Source: Hippophae tibetana
Lineage: Eukaryota > Streptophyta > Magnoliopsida > Rosales > Elaeagnaceae
Direction of reading: 5' to 3'
Assembly (NCBI GenBank): GCA_037013495.1
Contig: CM072810.1
Coordinates: forward strand, 22,513,343 to 22,577,342
DNA length: 64,000 nt
The notes below the pieces were generated by a model. It was given only the letters and a program-made list of their open reading frames with translations, searched no databases and was not told the origin of the DNA. The position numbers and the translations under genes were made by a program. Position 1 is the first letter of the stretch; the number at the start of each line of letters is the position of its first letter. Shown in pieces: positions 36,691 through 49,340 of this stretch.

Positions 36691-39600
36691 TATTCTTTCT
36701 AAGAAATTTAGTAAATCATTGGGAAAGTGGAGCCATTTTCTCTAAATTGGTATTAAAGTCATCATTTCTAACAATTGTGTCAAAAATATCTTCGGTGGGA
36801 CCACAATCCTTGATGTCTATAAATCGAAGCTCTTTCCATCCGCGAAAGTGGATTTCTATCATCATGGTAAGAAATGATGTAGTTCGAATAATTTCCCAAC
36901 TTAATCATTTAACAATAAGTTCACAGGCCTTGTATATGGATTTAAACAAGATAACTTTGGCTTGAAAATCATAAGGTAGGCTAACAACAATTTTCTCAAT
37001 CTACTTTGTTTTACCAAATAGGTCCATCCAAATTGTACGAGTAGTTGATAATGTTTGAAAAACCTGCATAGAATTTGTGCAAAACTTCATTCTCTTGTAC
37101 GATATAGAGTTCAAAATTTCTGTTATGCTGCATAGTTCTAGATTTAGTTTTTTGCTCAAATGCCTATGTGAGTTCTCCAAAATGATTCATGTTGCTTGGA
37201 AGAAATAAAACAATAAATTCATTGAATTAATCATTTTACAGCTCCGATTACCTTTTTTTAAAATCCTTAAAAAAAGGGTTATTCTTTCTAAGAAATTAAT
37301 TAAATCTTTGGGCAAGTAGAGACATTTTCTCTAAATTGGTATTCAAGTCATCATTTTTAACAATTGTGTCAAATCTATCTTCGGTGGGACCACAATCCTT
37401 GATGTCTATAAATCGAAGCTCTTTCCATCCGCGAAATTGGTTTGCTATCATCTTGGCAAGAAGTCATGTAGTTCGAATAGTTTCCCAACATATACATGTA
37501 ACAATAAGTTCACAGGCCTTGTATATGGATTTAAACAAGGTAACTTTTGCTTGAAAATGGTAAGGTAGGCTAACAACAATTTTCTCAATCTACTTTGTTT
37601 TCCAAATAGGTCCATCCAAATTGTACGAGTAGTTGATAATGTTTGAAAAACCTGCATAGAAGTTGTGCAAAACTGCATCCTCTTGCATGATATAGAGTTC
37701 AAAATTTATGTTCGGTTGCATAGTTTTAGATATAGTTTTTTGCTCAAATTCCTATATGAGTGGTCTCCAAAAAATTTCATGTTGCTTGGAAGAAATAAAA
37801 CTATAAATTCATTGAATTAATCATTTTAGAGCTCCGATTAACTTTTTTTAAAAATCCTAAAAAAAATGGTTATTCTTTCTAAGAAATTTAGTAAATCTTT
37901 GGGAAAGTAGAGCCATTTTATCTAAATTGGTAACAAAGTCATCATTTCTAACAATTGTGTCAAAAATATCTTCCCTGGGACCACAATCCTTGATGTCTAT
38001 AAAACGAAGCTCTTTCCATCCACGAAAGTGGATTGCAATCATCTTGGCAAGAAGTGATGTAGTTCGAATAGTTTCACAACTTATACATTTAAAAATAAGT
38101 TCACAGGCCTTGTATATGGATTTAAACAAGGTAACTTTGGCTTGAAAATGGTAAGTTAGGTTATCAACAATTTTCTCAATCTACTTTGTTTTCCAAATAG
38201 GTCCATCCAAATTATACGAGTAGTTGCTAATGTTTGAAAAACCTGCATAGAATTTGTGCAAAACTTCATCCTCTTGCACTATATAGAGTTCAAAATTTCT
38301 GTTCTATTGCATAGTTCTAGATTTAGGTGTTTGCTCAAATGCCTATATGAGTGGTTTCATAAATGTTTCATATTGCTTGGAAGTAATAAAGCTATAAATT
38401 CATTGAATTAATCATTATAGAGCTCAGATTAACTTTTTTTAAAATCCTTAAAAAAAGGGTTATTCTTTCTAAGAAATTTAGTAAATCTTTGGGAAAGTAG
38501 AGCCATTTTCTCTAAATTGGTATTAAAGTCATCATTTCTAACAATTGTGTCAAAAATATCTTCGGTGGGACCACAATCCTTGATGTCTATAAATCGAAGC
38601 TCTTTCCAGCCGAGAAAGTGGATTGCTATCATCATGGCATGAAATGATGTAGTTCGAATAATTTCCCAACTTATTCATTTAACAATAAGTTCACAGGCCT
38701 TGTATATGGATTTAAACAAGATAACTTTGGCTTGAAAATGATAAGGTAGGCTAACAACAATTTTCTCAATCTACTTTGTTTTCCAAATAGGTCCATCCAA
38801 ATTGTACGAGTAGTTGATAATGTTTGAAAAACCTGCATAGAATTTGTGCAAAACTTCATTCTCTTGTACGATATAGAGTTCAAAATTTCTGTTCTGCTGC
38901 ATAGTTCTAGATATAGTTTTTTGCTCAAATGCCTATGTGAGTTCTCCAAAATGTTTCATGTTGCTTGGAAGAAATAAAACAATAAATTCATTGAATTAAT
39001 CATTATGGAGCTCCGATTACCTTTTTTTAAAATCCTTAAAAAAAGGGTTATTCTTTCTAAGAAATTTAGTAAATCATTGGGAAAGTAGAGCCATTTTCTC
39101 TAAATTGGTATTAAAGTCATCATTTCTAACAATTGTGTCAAAAATATCTTCGGTGGGACCACAATCCTTGATGTCTATAAATCGAAGCTCTTTCCATCCG
39201 CGAAAGTGGATTTCTATCATCATGGCAAGAAATGATGTAGTTCGAATAATTTCCCAACTTAATCATTTAACAATAAGTTCACAGGCCTTGTATATGGATT
39301 TAAACAAGATAACTTTGGCTTGAAAATGATAAGGTAGGCTAACAACAATTTTCTCAATCTACTTTGTTTTACCAAATAGGTCCATCCAAATTGTACGAGT
39401 AGTTGATAATGTTTGAAAAACCTGCATAGAATTTGTGCAAAACTTCATTCTCTTGTACGATATAGAGTTCAAAATTTCTGTTATGCTGCATAGTTCTAGA
39501 TTTAGTTTTTTGCTCAAATGCCTATGTGAGTTCTCCAAAATGATTCATGTTGCTTGGAAGAAATAAAACAATAAATTCATTGAATTAATCATTTTACAGC

Positions 39601-42600
39601 TCCGATTACCTTTTTTTAAAATCCTTAAAAAAAGGGTTATTCTTTCTAAGAAATTAATTAAATCTTTGGGCAAGTAGAGACATTTTCTCTAAATTGGTAT
39701 TCAAGTCATCATTTTTAACAATTGTGTCAAATCTATCTTCGGTGGGACCACAATCCTTGATGTCTATAAATCGAAGCTCTTTCCATCCGCGAAATTGGTT
39801 TGCTATCATCTTGGCAAGAAGTCATGTAGTTCGAATAGTTTCCCAACATATACATGTAACAATAAGTTCACAGGCCTTGTATATGGATTTAAACAAAGTA
39901 ACTTTGGCTTGAAAATGGTAAGGTAGGCTAACAACAATTTTCTCAATCTACTTTGTTTTCCAAATAGGTCCATCCAAATTGTACGAGTAGTTGATAATGT
40001 TTGAAAAACCTGCATAGAAGTTGTGCAAAACTGCATCCTCTTGCACGATATAGAGTTCAAAATTTATGTTCGGTTGCATAGTTCTAGATATAGTTTTTTG
40101 CTCAAATTCCTATATGAGTGGTCTCCAAAAAATTTCATGTTGCTTGGAAGAAATAAAACTATAAATTCATTGAATTAATCATTTTAGAGCTCCGATTAAC
40201 TTTTTTTAAAAATCCTTAAAAAAATGGTTATTCTTTCTAAGAAATTTAGTAAATCTTTGGGAAAGTAGAGCCATTTTATCTAAATTGGTAACAAAGTCAT
40301 CATTTCTAACAATTGTGTCAAAAATATCTTCCCTGGGACCACAATCCTTGATGTCTATAAATCGAAGCTCTTTCCATCCGCGAAAGTGGATTGCAATCAT
40401 CTTGGAAAGAAGTGATGTAGTTCGAATAGTTTCACAACTTATACATTTAAAAATAAGTTCACAGGCCTTGTATATGGATTTAAACAAGATAACATTGGCT
40501 TGAAAATTATAAGGTAGGCTAACAACAATTTTCTCAATCTACTTTGTTTTCCAAATAGGTCCATCCAAATTATACGAGTAGTTGATCATGTTTGAAAAAC
40601 CTGCATAGAATTTGTGCAAAACTTCATCCTCTTGCACTATATAGAGTTCAAAATTTCTGTTCTATTGCATAGTTCTAGATTTAGGTGTTTGCTCAAATGC
40701 CTATATGAGTGGTCTCATAAATGTTTCATATTGCTTGGAAGAAATAAAGCTATAAATTCATTGAATTAATCATTATAGAGCTCAGATTAACTTTTTTTAA
40801 AATCCTTAAAAAAAGGGTTATTCTTTCTAAGAAATTTAGTAAATCTTTGGGAAAGTAGAGCCATTTTCTCTAAATTGGTATTAAAGTCATCATTTCTAAC
40901 AATTGTGTCAAAAATATCTTCGGTGGGACCACAATCCTTGATGTCTATAAATCGAAGCTCTTTCCATCCGCGAAAGTGGATTTCTATCATCATGGCAAGA
41001 AATGATGTAGTTCGACTAATTTCCCAACTTATTCATTTAACAATAAGTTCACAGGCCTTGTATATGGATTTAAACAAGATAACTTTGGCTTGAAAATGAT
41101 AAGGTAGGCTAACAACAATTTTCTCAATCTACTTTGTTTTCCAAATAGGTCCATCCAAATTGTACGAGTAGTTGATAATGTTTGAAAAACCTGCATAGAA
41201 TTTGTGCAAAACTTCATTCTCTTGTACGATATAGAGTTCAAAATTTCTGTTCTGCTGCATAGTTCTAGATTTAGTTTTTTGCTCAAATGCCTATGTGAGT
41301 TCTCCAAAATGTTTCATGTTGCTTGGAAGAAATAAAACAATAAATTCATTGAATTAATCATTATGGAGCTCCGATTACCTTTTTTTAAAATCCTTAAAAA
41401 AAGGGTTATTCTTTCTAAGAAATTTATTAAATCTTTGGGAAAGTAGAGCCATTTTCTCTAAATTGGTATTAAAGTCATCATTTCTAACAATTGTGTCAAA
41501 AATATCTTCGGTGGGAGCACAATCCTTGATGTCTATAAATCGAAGCTCTTTCCATCCGCGAAAGTGGATTTCTATCATCATGGCAAGAAATGATGTAGTT
41601 CGAATAATTTCCCAACTTATTCATTTAACAATAAGTTCACAGGCCTTGTATATGGATTTAAACAAGATAACTTTGGCTTGAAAATGATAAGGTAGGCTAA
41701 CAACAATTTTCTCAATCTACTTTGTTTTACCAAATAGGTCCATCCAAATTGTACGAGTAGTTGATAATGTTTGAAAAACCTGCATAGAATTTGTGCAAAA
41801 CTTCATTCTCTTGTACGATATAGAGTTCAAAATTTCTGTTATGCTGCATAGTTCTAGATTTAGTTTTTTGCTCAAATGCCTATGTGAGTTCTCCAAAATG
41901 ATTCATGTTGCTTGGAAGAAATAAAACAATAAATTCATTGAATTAATCATTTTACAGCTCCGATTACCTTTTTTTAAAATCCTTAAAAAAAGGGTTATTC
42001 TTTCTAAGAAATTAATTAAATCTTTGGGCAAGTAGAGACATTTTCTCTAAATTGGTATTCAAGTCATCATTTTTAACAATTGTGTCAAATCTATCTTCGG
42101 TGGGACCACAATACTTGATGTCTATAAATCGAAGCTCTTTCCATCCGCGAAATTGGTTTGCTATCATCTTGGCAAGAAGTCATGTAGTTCGAATAGTTTC
42201 CCAACATATACATGTAACAATAAGTTCACAGGCCTTGTATATGGATTTAAACAAGGTAACTTTTGCTTGAAAATGGTAAGGTAGGCTAACAACAATTTTC
42301 TCAATCTACTTTGTTTTCCAAATAGGTCCATCCAAATTGTACGAGTAGTTGATAATGTTTGAAAAACCTGCATAGAAGTTGTGCAAAACTGCATCCTCTT
42401 GCACGATATAGAGTTCAAAATTTATGTTCGGTTGCATAGTTCTAGATATAGTTTTTTGCTCAAATTCCTATATGAGTGGTCTCCAAAAAATTTCATGTTG
42501 CTTGGAAGAAATAAAACTATAAATTCATTGAATTAATCATTTTAGAGCTCCGATTAACTTTTTTTAAAAATCCTTAAAAAAATGGTTATTCTTTCTAAGA

Positions 42601-43530
42601 AATTTAGTAAATCTTTGGGAAAGTAGAGCCATTTTATCTAAATTGGTAACAAAGTCATCATTTCTAACAATTGTGTCAAAAATATCTTCCCTGGGACCAC
42701 AATCCTTGATGTCTATAAATCGAAGCTCTTTCCATCCGCGAAAGTGGATTGCAATCATCTTGGCAAGAAGTGATGTAGTTCGAATAGTTTCACAACTTAT
42801 ACATTTAAAAATAAGTTCACAGGCCTTGTATATGGATTTAAACAAGATAACATTGGCTTGAAAATTATAAGGTAGGCTAACAACAATTTTCTCAATCTAC
42901 TTTGTTTTCCAAATAGGTCCATCCAAATTATACGAGTAGTTGATAATGTTTGAAAAACCTGCATAGAATTTGTGCAAAACTTCATCCTCTTGCACTATAT
43001 AGAGTTCAAAATTTCTGTTCTATTGCATAGTTCTAGATTTAGGTGTTTGCTCAAATGCCTATATGAGTGGTCTCATAAATGTTTCATATTGCTTGGAAGA
43101 AATAAAGCTATAAATTCATTGAATTAATCATTATAGAGCTCAGATTAACTTTTTTTAAAATCCTTAAAAAAAGGGTTATTCTTTCTAAGAAATTTAGTAA
43201 ATCTTTGGGAAAGTAGAGCCATTTTCTCTAAATTGGTATTAAAGTCATCATTTCTAACAATTGTGTCAAAAATATCTTCGGTGGGACCACAATCCTTGAT
43301 GTCTATAAATGGAAGCTCTTTCCATCCGCGAAAGTGGATTTCTATCATCATGGCAAGAAATGATGTAGTTCGAATAATTTCCCAACTTATTCATTTAACA
43401 ATAAGTTCACAGGCCTTGTATATGGATTTAAACAAGATAACTTTGGCTTGAAAATGATAAGGTAGGCTAACAACAATTTTCTCAATCTACTTTGTTTTCC
43501 AAATAGGTCCATCCAAATTGTACGAGTAGT
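36691..43530. repeat. Block H: four-unit HOR of 2358 bp, about 2.9 copies
   Basis: Anchors 36747, 37336, 37927, 38517 repeat as 39105, 39694, 40285, 40875 and as 41463, 42052, 42643, 43233, each at 2358 bp. Spacing inside a copy is 589, 591, 590, 588. Types are h, c (with CCAACATATACATG), d and a plain unit with TTAGGTGTTTGC in the preceding tail. Copy 3 begins with a unit whose tail is h (TTTTACCAAATAGG near 41724) but whose core has CTTATTCATT instead of the h word CTTAATCATT. Start and end are set where the copies cease to match, near AAATCATTGGG (36714) and GATAATGTATG (43532). Confidence 0.9.
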
Positions 43531-45850
43531 TGATAATGTATGAAAAACCTGCATAGAATTTGTGCAAAACTTAATTCTCTTGTACGATATAGAGTTCAAA
43601 ATTTCTGTTATGCTGCATCGTTCTAGATTTAGTTTTTTGCTCAAATTCCTATGTGAGTTCTCCAAAATGATTCATGTTCCTTGGAAGAAATAAAACAATA
43701 AATTCATTGAATTAATCATTTTATAGCTCCGATTACCTTTTTTTAAAATCCTTAAAAAAAGGGTTATTCTTTCTAAGAAATTAATTAAATCTTTGGGCAA
43801 GTAGAGCCATTTTCTCTAAATTGGTATTCAAGTCATCATTTCTAACAATTGTGTCAAATCTATCTTCGGTGGGACCACTATCCTTGATGTCTATAAATCA
43901 AAGCTCTTTCCATCCGCGAAAGTGGTTTCCTATCATCTTGGCAAGAAGTCATGTAGTTCGAATAGTTTCCCAACTTATACATGTAACAATAAGTTCACAG
44001 GCCTTGTATATGGATTTAAACAAGGTAACTTTGGCTTGAAAATGGTAAGGTAGGCTAACAACAATTTTCTCAATCTACTTTGTTTTCCAAATAGGTCCAT
44101 CCAAATTGTACGGGTAGTTGATAATGTTTGAAAAACCTGCATAGAATTTGTGCAAAACTTCATTCTCTTGTACGATATAGAGTTCAAAATTTCTGTTCTG
44201 CTGCATAGTTCTAGATTTAGTTTTTTTCTCAAATGCCTATGTGAGTTCTCCAAAATGTTTCATGTTGCTTGGAAGAAATAAAACAATAAATTCATTGAAT
44301 TAATCATTTTAGAGCTCCGATTACCTTTTTTAAAAATCCTTAAAAAAAGGGTTATTCTTTCTAAGAAATTTAGTAAATATTTGGGCAAGTAGAGCCATTT
44401 TCTCTAAATTAGTATTCAAGTCATCATTTCTAACAATTGTGTCAAAAATATCTTCGGTGGGACCACAATCCTTGATGTCTATAAATCGAAGCTCTTTCCA
44501 TCCGCGAAAGTGGATTTCTATCATCATGGCAAGAAATGATGTAGTTCGAATAATTTCCCAACTTATTCATTTAACAATAAGTTCACAGGCCTTGTATATG
44601 GATTTAAACAAGATAACTTTGGCTTGAAAATGATAAGGTAGGCTAACAACAATTTTCTCAATCTACTTTGTTTTCCAAATAGGTCCATCCAAATTGTACG
44701 AGTAGTTGATAATGTTTGAAAAACCTGCATAGAATTTGTGCAAAACTTAATTCTCTTGTACGATATAGAGTTCAAAATTTCTGTTATGCTGCATCGTTCT
44801 AGATTTAGTTTTTTGCTCAAATTCCTATGTGAGTTCTCCAAAATGATTCATGTTCCTTGGAAGAAATAAAACAATAAATTCATTGAATTAATCATTTTAT
44901 AGCTCCGATTACCTTTTTTTAAAATCCTTAAAAAAAGGGTTATTCTTTCTAAGAAATTAATTAAATCTTTGGGCAAGTAGAGCCATTTTCTCTAAATTGG
45001 TATTCAAGTCATCATTTCTAACAATTGTGTCAAATCTATCTTCGGTGGGACCACTATCCTTGATGTCTATAAATCAAAGCTCTTTCCATCCGCGAAAGTG
45101 GTTTCCTATCATCTTGGCAAGAAGTCATGTAGTTCGAATAGTTTCCCAACTTATACATGTAACAATAAGTTCACAGGCCTTGTATATGGATTTAAACAAG
45201 GTAACTTTGGCTTGAAAATGGTAAGGTAGGCTAACAACAATTTTCTCAATCTACTTTGTTTTCCAAATAGGTCCATCCAAATTGTACGGGTAGTTGATAA
45301 TGTTTGAAAAACCTGCATAGAATTTGTGCAAAACTTCATTCTCTTGTACGATATAGAGTTCAAAATTTCTGTTCTGCTGCATAGTTCTAGATTTAGTTTT
45401 TTTCTCAAATGCCTATGTGAGTTCTCCAAAATGTTTCATGTTGCTTGGAACAAATAAAACAATAAATTCATTGAATTAATCATTTTAGAGCTCCGATTAC
45501 CTTTTTTAAAAATCCTTAAAAAAAGGGTTATTCTTTCTAAGAAATTTAGTTAATATTTGGGCAAGTAGAGCCATTTTCTCTGAATTAGTATTCAAGTCAT
45601 CATTTCTAACAATTGTGTCAAAAATATCTTCGGTGGGACCACAATCCTTGATATCTATAAATCGAAGCTCTTTCCATCCGCGAAAGTGGATTTCTATCAT
45701 CATGGCGAGAAATGATGTAGTTCGAATAATTTCCCAACTTATTCATTTAACAATAAGTTCACAGGCCTTGTATATGGATTTAAACAAGATAACTTTGGCT
45801 TGAAAATGATAAGGTAGGCTAACAACAATTTTCTCAATCTACTTTGTTTT
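43531..45850. repeat. Block I: doubled two-unit repeat of 1176 bp
   Basis: Anchors 43821 and 44409 recur at 44997 and 45585, both at 1176 bp. Private marks shared by the two copies include GCTGCATCGTTC (near 43613 and 44789), CATGTTCCTTGG (near 43674 and 44850) and CACTATCCTTG (near 43876 and 45052). The second copy carries a few changes of its own, such as CTCTGAATTAG near 45579 and TTGATATCTA near 45649. Similar marks recur at 55598-56186 and 61491-62079, so relatives of this pair were copied to block L. Confidence 0.85.
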
Positions 45851-48800
45851 CCAAATAGGTCCATCCAAATTGTACGAGTAGTTGATAATGTTTGAAAAAC
45901 CTGCATAGAATTTGTGCAAAACTTCATTCTCTTGTACGATATAGAGTTCAAAATTTCTGTTATGCTGCATAGTTCTAGATTTAGTTTTTTGCTCAAATGC
46001 CTATGTGAGTTCTCCAAAATGATTCATGTTGCTTGGAAGAAATAAAACAATAAATTCATTGAATTAATCATTTTACAGCTCCGATTACCTTTTTTTAAAA
46101 TCCTTAAACAAAGGGTTATTCTTTCTAAGAAATTAATTAAATCTTTGGGCAAGTAGAGACATTTTCTCTAAATTGGTATTCAAGTCATCATTTTTAACAA
46201 TTGTGTCAAATCTATCTTCGGTGGGACCACAATCCTTGATGTCTATAAATCGAAGCTCTTTCCATCCGCGAAATTGGTTTGCTATCATCTTGGCAAGAAG
46301 TCATGTAGTTCGAATAGTTTCCCAACATATACATGTAACAATAAGTTCACAGGCCTTGTATATGGATTTAAACAAGGTAACTTTTGCTTGAAAATGGTAA
46401 GGTAGGCTAACAACAATTTTCTCAATCTACTTTGTTTTCCAAATAGGTCCATCCAAATTGTACGAGTAGTTGATAATGTTTGAAAAACCTGCATAGAAGT
46501 TGTGCAAAACTGCATCCTCTTGCACGATATAGAGTTCAAAATTTATGTTCGGTTGCATAGTTCTAGATATAGTTTTTTGCTCAAATTCCTATATGAGTGG
46601 TCTCCAAAAAATTTCATGTTGCTTGGAAGAAATAAAACTATAAATTCATTGAATTAATCATTTTAGAGCTCCGATTAACTTTTTTTAAAAATCCTTAAAA
46701 AAATGGTTATTCTTTCTAAGAAATTTAGTAAATCTTTGGGAAAGTAGAGCCATTTTATCTAAATTGGTAACAAAGTCATCATTTCTAACAATTGTGTCAA
46801 AAATATCTTCCCTGGGACCACAATCCTTGATGTCTATAAATCGAAGCTCTTTCCATCCGCGAAAGTGGATTGCAATCATCTTGGCAAGAAGTGATGTAGT
46901 TCGAATAGTTTCACAACTTATACATTTAAAAATAAGTTCACAGGCCTTGTATATGGATTTAAACAAGGTAACTTTGGCTTGAAAATGGTAAGGTAGGTTA
47001 TCAACAATTTTCTCAATCTACTTTGTTTTCCAAATAGGTCCATCCAAATTGTACGAGTAGTTGATAATGTTTGAAAAACCTGCATAGAATTTGTGCAAAA
47101 CTTCATCCTCTTACACTATATAGAGTTCAAAATTTCTGTTCTATTGCATAGTTCTAGATTTAGGTGTTTGCTCAAATGCCTATATGAGTGGTCTCATAAA
47201 TGTTTCATATTGCTTGGAAGAAATAAAGCTATAAATTCATTGAATTAATCATTATAGAGCTCAGATTAACTTTTTTTAAAATCCTTAAAAAAAGGGTTAT
47301 TCTTTCTAAGAAATTTATAAATCTTTGGGAAAGTAGAGCCATTTTCTCTAAATTGGTATTAAAGTCATCATTTCTAACAATTGTGTCAAAAATATCTTCG
47401 GTGGGACCACAATCCTTGATGTCTATAAATCGAAGCTCTTTCCATCCGCGAAAGTGGATTTCTATCATCATGGCAAGAAATGATGTAGTTCGAATAATTT
47501 CCCAACTTATTCATTTAACAATAAGTTCACAAGCCTTGTATATGGATTTAAACAAGATAACTTTGGCTTGAAAATGATAAGGTAGGCTAACAACAATTTT
47601 CTCAATCTACTTTGTTTTCCAAATAGGTCCATCCAAATTATACGAGTAGTTGATAATGTATGAAAAACCTGCATAGAATTTGTGCAAAACTTCATTCTCT
47701 TGTACGATATAGAGTTCAAAATTTCTGTTCTGTTGCATATTTCTTGATTTAATTTTTATCTCAAATGCCTATATGAGTTCTCCAAAATGTTTCATGTTGC
47801 TTGGAAGAAATAAAACAATAAATTCATTGAATTAATCATTTTACAGCTCCGATTACCTTTTTTTAAAATCCTTAAAAAAAGGGTTATTCTTTCTAATAAA
47901 TTAATTAAATCTTTGGGCAAGTAGAGCCATTTTCTCTAAATTGGTATACAAGTCATCATTTCTAACAATTGTGTCAAATCTATCTTCGGTGGGACCACAA
48001 TCCTTGATGTCTATAAATCGAAGCTCTTTCCATCCGCGAAAGTGGTTTGCTATCATCTTGGCAAGAAGTCATGTAGTTCGAATAGTTTCCAAACTTATAC
48101 ATGTAACAAAAAGTAACAGGCCTTGTATATGGATTTAAACAAGGTAACTTTGGCTTGAAAATGGTAAGGTAGGCTAACAACAATTTTCTCAATCTACTTT
48201 GTTTTCCAAATAGGTCCATCCAAACTATACGAATAGTTGATAATGTTTGAAAAACCTGCATAGAATTTGTGCAAAACTTCATCATCTTGCACGATATAGA
48301 GTTCAAAATTTCTGTTCTGTTGCATAGTTCTAGATTTAATATTTTTCTCAAATGCCTATATAAGTGGTCTCCAAAATGTTTCATGTTGCTTAGAAGAAAT
48401 GAAAATATAAATTCATTGAATTAATCATTTTAGAGCTCCGATTACCTTTTTTTTAAATCCTTAAAAAAGGGTTATTCTTTCTAAGAAATTTATTAAATCT
48501 TTGGGAAAGTAGAGCCATTTTCTCTAAATTGGTATTAAAGTCATCATTTCTAACAATTGTGTCAAAAATATCTTCGGTGGGACCACAATCCTTGATGTCT
48601 ATAAATGGAAGCTCTTTCCATCCGCAAAAGTGGATTTCTATCATTATGGCAAGAAATGATGTAGTTCGAATAATTTCCAAAATTATTCATTTAACAATAA
48701 GTTCACAGGCCTTGTATATGGATTTAAACAAGGTAACTTTGGCTTGAAAATGATAAGGTAGGCTAACAACAATTTTCTCAATCTACTTTGTTTTCCAAAT

Positions 48801-49340
48801 AGGTCCATCCAAATTGTACGGTTAGTTGATAATGTTTGAAAAACCTGCATAGAATTTGTGCAAAATTTCATCCTCTTGTACGATATAGAGTTCAAAATTT
48901 CTGTTCTGTTGCATAGTTCTAGATTTAGTTTTTTGCTCAAATGCCTATGTGAGTTCTCCAAAATGTTTCATGTTGCTTGGAAGAAATAAAACAATAAATT
49001 CATTGAATTAATCATTTTAGAGCTCCGATTACCTTTTTTCAAAATCCTTAGAAAAAAGGGTTATTCTTTTTAAGAAATTTAGTAAATCTTTGGGCAAGTA
49101 GAGCTATTTTCTCTAAATTAGTATTCCAGTCATCATTTCTAACAATTGTGTCAAAAATATCTTCGGTGAGACCACAATCCTTGATGTCTATAAATCGAAG
49201 CTCTTTCCATCCGCGAAAGTGGATTGCTATCATCATGGCAAGAAATGATGTAGTTCGAATAATTTCCCAACTTATTCATTTCAAATAAGTTCACAGGCCT
49301 TGTATATGGATTTAAACAAGGTAACTTTGGCTTGAAAATA
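45851..49340. repeat. Block J: mixed units, part block-H-like and part shared with 57-59 kb
   Basis: Anchors are 46173 (c), 46764 (d), 47353, 47941, 48529 and 49118 (b-like). The first two match 42052 and 42643 of block H at offset 4121 (seven units). The last three and the following 49705 match 57365, 57954, 58544 and 59131 at offsets 9424-9426 (16 units). Shared marks include TGCTTAGAAGAAATG (near 48388 and 57814) and TTCATTTCAAATAAG (near 49276 and 58702). Near 48112 the word CAATAAGTTCACAGG is shortened to CAAAAAGTAACAGG. This fuses reading frames into a 134-codon open frame on the minus strand (47980-48384) that I regard as accidental. Confidence 0.82.

Noticed and set aside
47980-48384. 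Longest open frame, 134 codons on the minus strand
   Set aside because: It arises where a small local deletion near 48112 joins two frames that are separate in neighbouring units. It is unique to this unit and has no sign of conservation.
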